64,000 bases of DNA from Tolypocladium sp. Sup5 PDA-1 (Eukaryota; Ascomycota; Sordariomycetes; Hypocreales; Ophiocordycipitaceae): positions 27,505-91,504 of the forward strand of contig JPHH03000089.1 in NCBI GenBank assembly GCA_000750105.3, in the 5' to 3' direction. How positions within the stretch are numbered: the stretch's first letter is position 1; each line of letters opens with the position of its first letter. The notes under the pieces were generated by a model that saw only the letters and a list, made by a program, of their open reading frames with translations, did not search any database and was not told where the DNA came from. Below, in pieces: positions 1 through 10,419 of the stretch. The position numbers were made by a program, and so were the translations under genes.

Positions 1-893
1 AGATCTACCATCGGCAGATTTTCAAGCAGTTCATGACCAACAAGGTCTTGAAGGACCCGAAGCAGCGGAGCTCATACGACTTGTCTGATCTATATGATCT
101 CTTCAGCTACAACCCAGGCGAGGACGCAGCTCTGCAACGAAGCGAGGTGTTCAAGGGTGCGGAGGTCGACTTGGCCAGCGCAGCTGATGGCCGCGCCGAT
201 ATCCAACCCATCAGCAGCGTGGGCCGCAAAGACGGAGACGCCGAGCAGCGGGAGCTTCAGCGCATGAACATGGTCGCTGCAGTGGAAGAGTTCAAGGAGG
301 ACAAGTCCGCGCACGACGAGAAGCGGATGCTGGAAGGCATCTTTGCGCGCTCGGTGAACAGCGCATACGACCACGAGCAGATTGTCAACGGCCCGCAAAA
401 GGCAAAGGCGGATATCAGCGTACTCCGCCAGGAAGCAAGCCAAGTAGCCCGTCAAGCCGCCGCCCACCTCCGCCAGGCCGCCCAAGACGCCCGCCACGTC
501 CCCATCGGCACGGTAACCTGGACCGGCGAAGTCGGCTCCGGCGGCCGTCCTGGCGCGAACCGCCGCCGCGGAGGACCCAGCTCAGCCGGCATCCTGAGCA
601 ACCTCGCCGACCGGCAGGGCCTCGACGGCGGCAGCGGCAGCAGCTCCCGCTCGGGGACGCCCGGCAGCGACAGGAACCTGAAGGCGCGGGACTTTGTGGC
701 CATGATCAAGACGTTCATCAACCGGCACGGCGGGCGCGTGCCGAGCAAGATGCTCGTGGACCACTTCAACGCGTACTGCCCCGGGAAGAAGCAGAGCGAC
801 GAGTTCAAGACGGCACTTGACAGGGTGGCTGTCCTCAACAAGGCGGGCGGCACGGGACGGGGGATGTGGACGCTCAAGCCGGGGGTCAAGTAA
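1..893 (+). CDS. RAD26: RAD26/CSB-type DNA repair ATPase, C-terminal part
   Basis: This is the 3' end of a gene that begins before the window; the frame is open from base 3 (IYHRQIFKQF) to TAA at 891-893. The segment IYHRQIFKQFMTNKVLKDPK is the conserved tail of the SWI2/SNF2 helicase core of the RAD26/Rhp26/ERCC6 family, which remodels stalled RNA polymerase II in transcription-coupled repair. Helicase motifs lie upstream of the window. About 290 residues are visible: the end of the core, a low-complexity Gly/Ser/Arg stretch around residues 160-215, then a compact C-terminal part (ARDFVAMIKTFINRHGGRVP to WTLKPG) resembling the winged-helix domain at the end of CSB. It is followed by the converging RPS14 gene. 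Internal ATGs, including that at 33, are not starts. Confidence 0.9.
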   Translation, partial: IYHRQIFKQFMTNKVLKDPKQRSSYDLSDLYDLFSYNPGEDAALQRSEVFKGAEVDLASAADGRADIQPISSVGRKDGDAEQRELQRMNMVAAVEEFKEDKSAHDEKRMLEGIFARSVNSAYDHEQIVNGPQKAKADISVLRQEASQVARQAAAHLRQAAQDARHVPIGTVTWTGEVGSGGRPGANRRRGGPSSAGILSNLADRQGLDGGSGSSSRSGTPGSDRNLKARDFVAMIKTFINRHGGRVPSKMLVDHFNAYCPGKKQSDEFKTALDRVAVLNKAGGTGRGMWTLKPGVK

Positions 894-1307
894 CAATGCT
901 CGGACAATGAATTGTATGGCACACTATGAAGACAGGGGTGAAGGCAGGAAGGATACTTGCTTTGCAGCATGGAGTATGGGTTAGAGTAGACATGAACACT
1001 AGCATCGTTCACTAGATGCAACCTCAATGGCACTTATCATCTCTCCACTCGCTGACCATGACTGAATAGCACACTGTCCAAGGAATCACGTAGAGACTCT
1101 TGCGGTGTGACAAGGAGTACTGTTCATGGGCCGTCTTCGGGCGAATTCATGACTATCTAGTGCAATGCCATACCGTCAACCGGACCCGGCAGAGCAACAT
1201 AGAATGGGGACCAGGCACAATAGCCGTTCCCCTCGTTTTTCGCAACGCCACAGAGAAACCAGATCTCGTAACTCCTGTCCAATCCAAGCCATCCCGTCGC
1301 TGATAGA
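894..1307. other. Intergenic, convergent 3' ends
   Basis: This holds the 3' flanks of the RAD26-like gene and of RPS14, which converge here. No gene is seen; the short ORFs have no recognisable content. Confidence 0.6.
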
Positions 1308-1973
1308 TCAGAGACGACGACCACGGCGACCACCCTTTCTGCGGGTAGAGTCGGAGGGGGTGGGAGTCACATCCTCGATGCGGCCAATCTTCATGCCGGC
1401 ACGGGCAAGGGCGCGGAGGGCGGACTGAGCACCGGGGCCGGGGGTCTTGGTGCCGTTGCCTGAAGTGTCCCGTTAGCCTTGCTGTCGCGCTCGTGACGGG
1501 TGCGGATCAGAACATACCACCAGTGGCGCGGATCTTGATGTGGAGGGCGTTAATGCCCAGCTCCTTGCATCGCGCGGCGACGTCCTGGGCAGCCAACATG
1601 GCGGCGTAGGGGGAGGACTCGTCACGGTCGGCCTTGACCTTCATGCCACCAGTCACACGGGTGATGGTCTCACGGCCGCTGCAGCGATGTTAGCCTCTGG
1701 CTCATTCGGGGTTTCGTGAACTGGCGAGCGCGGCGGCGGGCGCTCAACGTCGGGGCACGACGAACCTGAGATCGGTAACGTGGACGAAGGTGTCGTTGAA
1801 GGAGGCGAAGATGCGGGCAACGCCGAAGACGAGCTCGCCTGTGCACGCCTTGTCAGCAACCCGGTCTTTTGACTTTTTGCAGAATTAATTCAGAGCAATG
1901 TTAACGTACCATCGCGGACAGAGGGGCCCAAGGAGATGTTCTCCTTGGGGGCAGCGACCTTCTTGGGGGGCAT
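1308..1973 (-). CDS. RPS14: 40S ribosomal protein uS11 (RPS14)
   Basis: Four exons on the minus strand: 1973-1910, 1838-1766, 1678-1518 and 1459-1308, joined by GT-AG introns of 71, 87 and 58 nt. The product is 149 aa, the usual size of fungal uS11. It starts MPPKKVAAPKENISLGP, contains ITRVTGGMKVKADRDESSPY and GNGTKTPGPGAQSALRALAR, and ends with the basic tail RRKGGRRGRRL typical of the family. uS11 sits in the platform of the 40S subunit, near the mRNA exit. Every junction keeps frame and rebuilds conserved text (VRDG-ELVFG, TDLS-GRET, ATGG-NGTK), so the model is secure. It is divergent from RPL7, 296 bp away, which suggests a shared regulatory region. Confidence 0.95.
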
Positions 1974-2269
1974 TTTGGATTGGCGACGTCTGGTTTCTCG
2001 TCACTTGGCTGTTGGAATACAGATCTCGTAGTGGGAAATATCGCGATGTGCTAGTGGTGGTGGTGGACGAGTGGCGGGCAAGGGCGGTGGGGCACGGCAG
2101 AAATTTCAGCGAAAAATTGTGTGGGCTGCAAACCAAGCCCTACCCTACCCAGCTGTCCAGACCGCTATCTCCACCCAGGAAGAAAAAAAAGAAGCCGTCG
2201 TTGCTCCTCACCACCCACACCTTCACCAACCGCCAAACTAACCGACATCAACCAGCCGACGTCGCGACA
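1974..2269. promoter_or_regulatory. Shared promoter of divergent RPS14 and RPL7
   Basis: Only 296 bp separate the two divergent ribosomal protein start codons. A CCCTACCCTACCC run at 2138-2150 resembles the AACCCTA/TTAGGG-type element used by TRF/Tbf1-like factors in many fungal ribosomal protein promoters. That match is from memory and the role is inferred. Confidence 0.5.
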
Positions 2270-3762
2270 ATGGGTGCCTCGTATGTCCCTCCTCCTTGAC
2301 CGAACGACCATGGGCACCGAGCCCGGTTTCGAGGCTTTTGCAGATTGTTCGTGGTCCTCTCGCTGGGCAGTCGGCTCGGAATAGTCGATCTGCCAGCTCG
2401 ATCTCTCCTGAGTGTCTCCCTCCTTCGTCCAGGCTTGGAACATAGCTTGGCGGCTGAGAGATGGCCCTCGGGGTGTTGGGGATGAAGAATTGAACTCTTC
2501 TCCCTCAAATTCATTGTTGCTTTGGCGGTCTCAATGGCTGGAACATGCTGTTGCTGCATCTGCCTGCAACGTTTTCTTCCTGGACGTCTGTTCGGGGTTG
2601 TTGTCGGATGAGCGAGCAAGGGAATGACACGTCGCAAGCAATTGCAGACAATGGTCGCCCTGCGTCTCACCGATCAAATCCATCTCGAGTCAGCCAAAGC
2701 AGAGAATGTCGCGCTACAGCTGCAATTCTCTCACCGGCGCTCTGTTCCATACCCTCGTATGGCGGACCCGTACTAATCTGATGGCGTCTAGTACCGTCCC
2801 TACCAACGACCAGATCTTGGTCCCTGAGACTCTGCTCAAGAAGCGCAAGAGCCAGGAGAAGGCTCGCGCTGAGCGCACCGCCGCCACCGAGAAGCGGAAG
2901 GCTGTAAGTGTTGACCACCGTTCCCTCCCAGCATGGTGATGTAAACATACCACGTCAACTAGACATTGAAGTCGATGCTGTTGAACGTTAACCTTCTTTC
3001 GGGTCTGAATGCTTGATGAACCTCGTATTACGCATTTGTGTCTTGCAAGCGGTCGCTGACGAGTCATCCCAACAGTCCAACAAGGAGAAGCGCGGCGTCA
3101 TCTTCAAGCGTGCCGAGAAGTACGTCAAGGAGTACCGCGATGCGGAGCGCGAGAAGATCCGTCTGGCCCGTGTTGCCAAGAAGGAGGACTCTGCCTACAT
3201 CCCCGCCGAGTCCAAGCTGATCTTCGTCCTGCGTATCAAGGGGTAAGTCACCGCCACCGGTCCTAACCAGACCAGATGTGCAGGAAGCTGACAGTGCCCC
3301 AGTATCAACAAGATGCCCCCCAAGCCCCGCAAGATCCTCCAGCTGCTCCGTCTCCTGCAGATCAACAACGGCGTCTTCATCAAGGTCACCAAGGCCACCA
3401 CTGAGATGCTCAAGATTGTTGAGCCCTGGATCGCCTACGGCTACCCCAACCTGAAGTCCATCAAGGAGCTCATCTACAAGCGCGGGTACGGCAAGGTCAA
3501 CAAGCAGCGCACTGCCCTGACCGACAACGTCATCATCGAGGAGAACCTCGGCAAGTACGGCATTGTCTGCATGGAGGACCTGATTCACGAGATCTACTCC
3601 GTCGGCCCCAACTTCAAGCAGGCCTCCAACTTCCTGTGGCCCTTCAAGCTCAGCAACCCCACTGGTGGCTTCCGTCCCCGCAAGTTCAAGCACTTCATCG
3701 AGGGTGGTGACCTGGGCAACCGCGAGGAGGCCATCAACGCTCTCATCCGCCAGATGAACTAG
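2270..3762 (+). CDS. RPL7: 60S ribosomal protein uL30 (RPL7)
   Basis: Four exons: 2270-2280, 2792-2903, 3076-3242 and 3303-3762; 249 aa. The first exon is only 11 nt (ATG GGT GCC TC). It is joined across a 511-nt intron with a TACTAATC branch site to give MGASTVPTNDQILVPETLLK. The rest is canonical eukaryotic L7: RGVIFKRAEKYVKEYRDAE, SKLIFVLRIKGINKMPPKPR, the uL30 fold around VTKATTEMLKIVEPWIAYGYP, and C-terminal GGDLGNREEAINALIRQMN. The tiny first exon with a long first intron is a common fungal ribosomal-protein layout. The second intron (2904-3075) is unusually long for its neighbours because it houses a box C/D snoRNA, a host-gene relationship also known for RPL7 genes in yeast. Confidence 0.96.
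2930..3013 (+). ncRNA. Intronic box C/D snoRNA (predicted LSU Gm805-type guide)
   Basis: The feature lies within RPL7 intron 2. A terminal stem AGCAT (2930-2934) pairs with ATGCT (3009-3013). Just inside are a C box GTGATGT (2936-2942; one mismatch to RUGAUGA) and a perfect D box CTGA (3005-3008). The total of 84 nt is normal for this class. The ten bases directly before the D box, TCTTTCGGGT, are the exact complement of the conserved LSU rRNA segment ACCCGAAAGA, with further pairing beyond one mismatch. The fifth guide base before the D box pairs with the G of that segment, which by the N+5 rule corresponds to yeast 25S G805, the snR39b target. The C' and D' boxes are weak (TTGA near 2964 and a GATG-containing motif after it). 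The rRNA match is from memory. Confidence 0.78.
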
Positions 3763-4104
3763 AGCAATTCCGTTGGTTGGCTTTGGGACTGGTTGACTTG
3801 GCTGGAAAATTGCATGGTTGCTCGGCGTTGGTATCACGACAAGGCTTTGTGGTAAATTGATTCCTTGAATGACACTAGAGCTTCCATAACTGCGTGACGC
3901 TGCCTCGTGACAACCATGTGCCTACTCCGTATCTTTGTCTATGTATGTACATGAATTCTACGCTGCCTCCCCGTACACCTGGTGTTGTGGCCTGCCGTGC
4001 CGCCGGCGTCATGTATCGAGAACAATTACAACAGCCCGAAGGCGTATGAGTGGAGCTATGTCTAGAGTCGGCCTGGCGGAAGCACGCACAGCCATGATGG
4101 GCGC
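3763..4104. other. Intergenic, convergent 3' ends
   Basis: The 3' flanks of RPL7 and ISA2 converge here. Nothing else was recognised. Confidence 0.6.
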
Positions 4105-4882
4105 CTACATCTTGATGTCGAAGCTGGTGCCGCATCCGCAACTGCTGGTGGCGTACGGGTTGTCGACAATCTTGAACTGCGACCCAATCAGCTCCATGGT
4201 GAAGTCAACCTTGCTGCCCTTGAGGAGATCGAGGGATGGCTCGTCCAGTATTATCCGCGCGGACCCCTGAGGTTCTGATTTGGCCGCATCGTCGGGGGAG
4301 TATTGGAAGATGGAGTCGTCTTCGTTGACCACGGATGACCACTCTTGAGCACCTTCTGCCGGTATCGTGATGAGGCTCATGAGGTATTGGAATCCGTGAC
4401 AGCCGCCGCTCTCGACCTGGATGCGCAGAGCCAGGTTGGGGTTGGAATCCTTTTTCATGATCTCGGTCAACCTCTGTGAGGGTCGCTGTCAGTCCAAGCT
4501 CCAGCTGACTTCACGGCGTAAGGGAACAGCCTACCTTGGCGGCCCGAGGTGTAATCTCCAACATCATGTCATTGCCATCTTCGTCTTTCTGCGGGTTGAG
4601 CACGCAGGTTGTGCCGCTTCGGATCGCAGACGCCGAAAAGGGTCTCTTCTGAGGACATTGTATGGAGTGTCGGAGCAGTGCCGGTTTCGCGGAGCGTATC
4701 GTCTGGATGGACGGTCGAGCTGAGGCGTCGACTGCCCGCAGAAGAGAGGTGCTTGCGCCACGTGGGATGAGAAAGTCCAGAGGGGCAGCAGAGTGCGCCG
4801 TGGTTGTCGAGTAGCCGCGCCTGGCGATCTGAACAAAGGAACGGGCAGCAGAGGCGCCGTTTGCGCAGCGCAGGGGGGTCAT
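4105..4882 (-). CDS. ISA2: Mitochondrial iron-sulfur cluster assembly factor ISA2
   Basis: Two exons, 4882-4535 and 4473-4105, with a 61-nt intron (GTAGGC...CACAG) that rebuilds ITPRAAK-RLTEIMKK. The product is about 238 aa. Residues 1-95 are rich in Arg/Ser/Ala with few acids (MTPLRCANGASAARSFVQIARRG), as in a mitochondrial presequence. The C-terminal 130 residues are an A-type (IscA/HesB) domain with the three cysteines in the expected places: SGGCHGFQY and then SSCGCGTSF near the C-terminus. ISA2 works with ISA1 and IBA57 to make [4Fe-4S] clusters in the matrix. It is divergent from eIF3c, 403 bp away. Confidence 0.93.
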
Positions 4883-5285
4883 TATGGGCTCGTCGACGGT
4901 GCCATGTGTCGAGGTTGTGCACTTGGTAGGTCTGCTGAGAAATACAGAGGAGAGGCCGAGGATATTATCGTCAGCCGAGCCATTCCGCTAATTGCAAAGC
5001 AGCAATGGCTGTGACTTCAGTGGCCAGGTCTCAGAGGGCCGCTGAGGTAAGCAGAGCGGCGAACAGTGAAGACAGGGAGGAGCCTGCTGCGGTGCGCTGT
5101 TTGGCTGCTGCGGTCCGGAGGTACGGAGGTACCTTTCGCTAAGCCCCAAATTCGCACGCCCCACCTCCCACCAAAAATCATCAATTTTCGACCCTCTCGC
5201 GCCCTCACGCTCGAATCAACCCCGCGCAACTCGCGACCATCCCTTTCGAGACCCAGGACCAGCGTCACAGGAAATCTCGCCCAGC
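4883..5285. promoter_or_regulatory. Divergent promoter region, ISA2 / eIF3c
   Basis: This is 403 bp between two divergent start codons, with no ORF of note. The right half (about 5150-5285) is pyrimidine-rich, as usual for the 5' leader of a highly expressed fungal gene. No specific site is claimed. Confidence 0.4.
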
Positions 5286-8027
5286 ATGTCTCGATTCTTC
5301 CGCGGCGGCGACGACAGCTCCAGCGACTCCTCCAGCGACGAGGAGGAGCTCTACTCCGGCGAGGAGGAGGAGGAGAAGAAGAAGATCGACCAGGATGGCT
5401 CCGACGAGGGCTCCGACGACGAGGGCTCCGAGGAGGAGAGCGAGGAGGCTTCCAGCGACGACGAGGATGGCAAGGGGCAGGGAGCCAGCAAGTTCTTGAA
5501 GGACTTTGACTCGGAGAGCGACGAGAGCGACGAGGACGTGCGAGCCAAGGTCAAGAGCGCCAAGGACAAGCGCCTGGACGAGCTCGAGGCCTCGATCAAG
5601 CAGATTGAGAACGGCCAGAAGAATGGCGACTGGACGCTCATCTCCGCCGGTATGTGCTGATATGCAGGGACCTTGATGTTCCATATGGCTGGGAAAAGGA
5701 GATGCTAACGATCGATATAGAGTTTGATAAGCTCACCCGACAAGTATCCAAACTCCAAGATGGCGGCAAGACGCCCAAGCCGTACATCCGCATCATCTCC
5801 GAGCTGGAGGACTTCATGAACGAGGCCCTGGCCAAGCAAAAGGTCACGCCGAAGAAGATGAACGCCACCCAAGCCAGAGCCTTGAACGCCGTCAAGCAAA
5901 AGATCAAGAAGTCCAACAAGGAGTACCAGACCCAGGTCGACGCCTATCGAGAGGACAAGTTTGGCTTCATGGAGTCTGACGAGGAAGAGGAGGAGGTGGT
6001 GGCCGCCCCTAAGGCTAAGAAGCTGCCCAAGCTCGACGACGAGGCTCCTCTAGACGAGCTCGACGACGAGGGCTTCGCCACAGTGGGCAAGGGTGGCCGA
6101 ACTCTGCAGTACACTCCCGAGAGCATCTTCAAGCACCTGCGAACCATCATGGAGTCCCGTGGCAAGAAGAACACGGACCGGCTGGAGCAGATCAAGGTCA
6201 TGGAGAAGCTCAACGAAATCGCCAACACGCCGTACCAGCAGATCCGAGTCCTCCTCACCATCATCTCCGCCCGGTTCGACCTGGGCTCTGGCACCTCCAA
6301 TGTCATGCCCCTGGAGCACTGGAAGGCCGCCGAGAAGGAACTGTCCACTCTCCTCACCGTGCTCGAGACCAACCAGGATTACATCGTGGTCGAGAACGTC
6401 GAGGAGTGGGACGACGACGAGAAGCCCCCTTCTCTGCAGCCTGGCGAAAAGTACATCAAGGTTGCCGGCAGCGTCGTCTCGTACGTGGAGAGGCTCGATG
6501 ACGAGCTCATCCGCTCCCTGCAGAGCATCGACCCGCACACCTCCGAGTACATCGAGCGCCTGCAGGACGAGGGTGCGCTGTACAACATCATCTTCCGTGG
6601 CCTGCTCTACTACGAGTACCTGCGCAAGGAGCAGTCCCTCGACATTCCCCAAGACAGCATCAATCGCATTGTCATGCGACGACTGGAGCACGTCTACTTC
6701 AAGGTAAGAAACCGACATCACATTGCCGTGGATCTCGATGGGTGGCTAACGTTTGCTCCAACAGCCCGCACAGGTTGTCAAGACCTTTGAGGAGAACTGC
6801 TGGAAGGCGGTCGGTGACAAGGTCGAGTCCGTCATCACTCCCCGCACCGAGGCTCAGGACGCCGGCAACCTGGTCAACGTTCTGTGCAACTACCTCTTCA
6901 GCAACAGCGACGGCATTATTCGCGCCCGAGCCATGCTGTGCCAGGTGTACTTCCTCGCCCTCCACGGCGAGTACTACAAGGCCCGCGACATGATGCTCAT
7001 GTCGCATTTGCAGGAGACCATCCCCAACTTTGACGTGCTGAGCCAGATCCTGTACAATCGGACGCTGGTCCAGGTCGGCCTGTGTGCCTTCCGCAAGGGC
7101 CTGGTCTACGACGCCCAGAACACCCTCCAGGAGATCTGCGGCAGCGGTCGGCAGAAGGAGTTGCTCGCCCAGGGTGTCATGATGCAGAGATACAACCAGG
7201 TGTCGCCCGAGCAAGAACGCCTGGAGAAGCAGCGCCAGCTGCCCTTCCACATGCACATCAACCTGGAGCTTCTGGAGTGCGTGTACCTGACGTGCAGCAT
7301 GCTCTTGGAGATTCCTCTGCTGGCCCAGACCGGATCGTCTCCCGACGTCAAGAAGCGCATCATCAGCAAGACATACCGCCGCATGCTCGAGTACCACGAG
7401 AGGCAAATCTTCACCGGCCCCCCTGAGAACACACGTGACCACGTCATGCAGGCGTCCAAGGCGCTGGCGGCGGGCGAGTGGAAGAAGTCGACCAACTTCA
7501 TCCACAGCATCAAGATCTGGGAGCTGATGCCCAACTGCGAGGAGATCAAGGCCATGCTGGCCAAGCAGATCCAGGAGGAGGGTCTGCGGACCTACCTGTT
7601 CACGTACGCCCCATTCTATGACACCCTCTCCCTCGAGACGATTGGCGGCATGTTTGAGCTGGACGCGACCAAGGTGGGTGCCGTCGTCAGCAAGATGATC
7701 AGCCACGAGGAGCTGGCGGCATCGCTGGATCAGGTCACGTCGACCGTCATCTTCCGCAAGGGCGTCGAGCTCAGCCGGCTGCAGTCGCTGGCGCTCACGC
7801 TTTCCGACAAGGCCAGCGCTCTCATCGAGACCAACGAGCGGACGCTGGAGCAGCGGACGCAGGGCACCTCCAACGCCTTTGAGCGCCAGGGTGGCCGCGG
7901 CCGGGGAGGACAAAGAGGAGGCCGTGGCGGCGGTCGGGGCGGTCCGCGCACGGGAGGAAACCCGCAGAGGCAAGCCGGAGGCACGCAGTTTACGGGCGGC
8001 GCTCTGGGTGCGGCTGTCAGGGGTTAA
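5286..8027 (+). CDS. NIP1: Translation initiation factor eIF3 subunit c (NIP1)
   Basis: Three exons, 5286-5649, 5721-6703 and 6765-8027, give 869 aa, the family length. The N-terminus MSRFFRGGDDSSSDSSSDEE is followed by long acidic Ser/Glu/Asp stretches, the eIF1/eIF5-binding tail of eIF3c. A central helical region (EFDKLTRQVSKLQDGG onward) leads to a C-terminal PCI module (about residues 590-770, YAPFYDTLSLETIGGMFELD). An RGG-rich tail (GGRGRGGQRGGRGGGRGG) ends the protein. eIF3c is a core subunit of the 40S-bound eIF3 complex. Intron 1 has a CTAAC branch site at 5704-5708. Both junctions restore conserved text (LISA-EFDKL, VYFK-PAQVV). Confidence 0.95.
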
Positions 8028-8499
8028 GCTGGTAGGGGCATCCATGGATGCGTGTCTGTCCACGAGGCTGGCGGGAGGCGTCTTCGTTGTTTGAGGAATT
8101 TCTTAACTGTCTTGCATGGATGGGAAGGGCTGCGTTTTATAATGCAAAAGGGCGAGGCATCTCTGCCGCTACGTGTCTCGTTTCTAGGTTGAACAGCGGC
8201 ATGGGAGACGAGAAGAGAAAAGGATACATAGAATGGCTGCCAGTTCCCGGTCTGTGTTTCTCGTCCGTTGTGCTGCGTGATGTCGTGAAGCCTTCCGATC
8301 TTTTTCACTGGTTGGTCATGAGACCCAGGTATCTGCATGTACAGCCCACATCCTGGCCGATCCTGCACCCTTTCTGGGTAGCACATCGCGAAACAGAGTT
8401 GATAGGCTGCACCACCATCGGTGTGGTACCCGACTGACTGCTGACGATCGTCAACTCCCCTCATCTCAACCTCTATTATGACAAGAGGCCGTCTCCTCC
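8028..8499. other. Intergenic
   Basis: The eIF3c 3' flank and the tannase 5' flank. No gene or repeat was recognised. Confidence 0.5.
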
Positions 8500-10322
8500 A
8501 TGCTCCCGTTTCTCAGTCTTTGCATGTCTCTGGCGGCGCTCAACCCTCTCTCGGTCGTCGCCGCCGCCCAACATGGATGCCCCGATTCCTTCCGCCAGCG
8601 TTGCCTCTCCTTTGCTCCTGAGCAGCTGATCCGCAACTCGACCCGGACGCGCCTCGAGTACGTCACCAACGGCACGACGCTCCAGCTCACCGAAAACGTC
8701 GCCTCGTGCGGGCGTCCGTCGCAGGCCGTCTCGGCGAACCTGTGCCGCGTTGCGCTGCAGATCCCTACGTCGGGCCGCTCGGGCATTGCGTTTGAGCTGT
8801 GGCTGCCGGAGGAGTGGGATGGCGGGCGATACGTCGCGACGGGGAATGGCGGTATAGATGGGTGTATGTAGCCTCGTTGGAGGAGTGCTACAGCTTTGCT
8901 GATGTCCTTGTTTGATGTAGGCATCAAGTATGAGGATCTGGCGTACACGACGGCCAACGGGTTCGCTGCCATGGGGACGAACAACGGCCACGATGGCCCT
9001 ACTGGCGTCACGTTCCTGGACAACCCGGATATCTTGGAGGATTTCTCCCATAGGGCGTGAGGCGGGAATATCTACCCTGTGATGGTGGTTCAAGCTGACT
9101 GCTATCCAGCCTCCATACCGGCACCGTCGCAGGCAAGCTGCTCACCGAGGCGTTCTACACCAGACCCCCAGCCTACTCGTACTACCTCGGGTGCTCCCTC
9201 GGCGGCCGCATGGGTATCAAGGCAGCAGAGGCCTACCCAGACGACTACGACGGCATCGTCGCGGGAGCGCCCGCCGTGGACTTCAACCACCTGCAAGGCG
9301 AGCGGGCCATGTTCTACACCATCACCGGCGCCGTCGGCTCGCCCAACTTCATCGGGCCGGAGCTCTGGACAGGGCTGATCCACGACGAGGTCCTCCGGCA
9401 GTGCGACGCGCTGGATGGGGCGAGGGATGGCATCATCGAGGTGCCTGGCCGGTGCCACTTTCGGCCGGAGACGCTGCTGTGTTCGCCGGGGGGGAATACA
9501 ACTGGTGGTGCGTGTCTGAACGAACAGCAGGTTGAGCAGCTCAAGAAGATATATGCTCCGTATACGTATCCCAACGGGACGTTGATCTTTCCGCGGATGA
9601 ACCCGGGGAACGAGGTCTACGCCGTGCAGAAGCTCCTCGCGGGTGCTCCCTTTAGTTACTCCCAGGTATTTCTTCCATCTCGCGTTCACCATTGTATCAA
9701 TCTACTGAACCAATACAGGACTGGTTCAGATACGCCGTCCTCCGCGACCCAACCTGGAACGCCGCCACCTACGACAGCACCCTCGCCGCCCTCGCCGAGC
9801 AGCTCAACCCCTTCGACATACGGACCTTCCCGCGCGCCCTCCCCGCGTTCAAGGCGCGCGGCGGCCGGCTGCTGAGCTACCACGGCGGGCAGGACAACCA
9901 GATCACGAGCTTCAACACGGAGCGCTTCTGGGACCGCATGGCGGAGGGGGACGCGGACCTGCGGGGCTGGTACCGCTTCTTCCGCGTGTCGGGCATGGCG
10001 CATTGCAACTCGGGCCCGGGGGCCTGGGTCTTTGGACAGGGAGGCGGCGCGGCGGGTCAGGGTGTTGGGTTTGAGGCGCAGGGGAATGTGCTTGCTGCGA
10101 TGGTTGCGTGGGTAGAAGGAGGGCGGGCGCCGGATGCTGTGACGGGGACAAAGTTTGTCAACGACACTGTTTCACTGGGCGTTGACTTCCGGCGGACGCA
10201 TTGCCTGTGGGTATCTGTCCTGGGAGTTGTTGATGTGATGCTAACTGAGTGGTAGATATCCCAGCACGCAGACGTACATTGGCGGTGATGATAAACTGCC
10301 TTTGAGCTGGAGATGCGTATAG
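8500..10322 (+). CDS. Secreted tannase / feruloyl esterase family protein
   Basis: Five exons, 8500-8863, 8921-9056, 9110-9665, 9719-10206 and 10256-10322; 536 aa, normal for the family. A signal peptide (MLPFLSLCMSLAALNPLSVVAAA) opens the protein. Family hallmarks follow in order: GNGGIDGC-IKYEDLAYTT, the nucleophile elbow GCSLGGR, GIVAGAPAVDF, the lid-region Cys residues, the acid loop YHGGQDNQI, and the catalytic His beside a Cys in GMAHCNSGPGA. The last exon gives the characteristic end HCLYPSTQTYIGG...SWRCV. Members hydrolyse gallate esters of tannins or feruloyl esters in plant cell walls; the sequence does not decide which. The final intron has a CTAAC branch site. The gene converges on the DUF4246 gene 97 bp downstream. 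Confidence 0.93.
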
Positions 10323-10419
10323 CGGCGTGTTCCAGCCCACACTTACAACCCCATAGACATATACACAGCCCGATGCCCAGCTTAAATACCCAAGAAGTGT
10401 TCAGGGTCTAGAGTCTAGT

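Noticed and set aside
2281..2791. A second snoRNA in RPL7 intron 1
   Set aside because: GATGA-like strings occur, but no C/D pair with a terminal stem or plausible guide was found.
3064..3837. Minus-strand 257-aa frame opposite RPL7
   Set aside because: Runs across RPL7 introns and exons; composition is an antisense artefact.
6699..8063. Minus-strand 454-aa frame opposite eIF3c
   Set aside because: Mirror of the eIF3c exon 3; the plus strand has clear conserved text.
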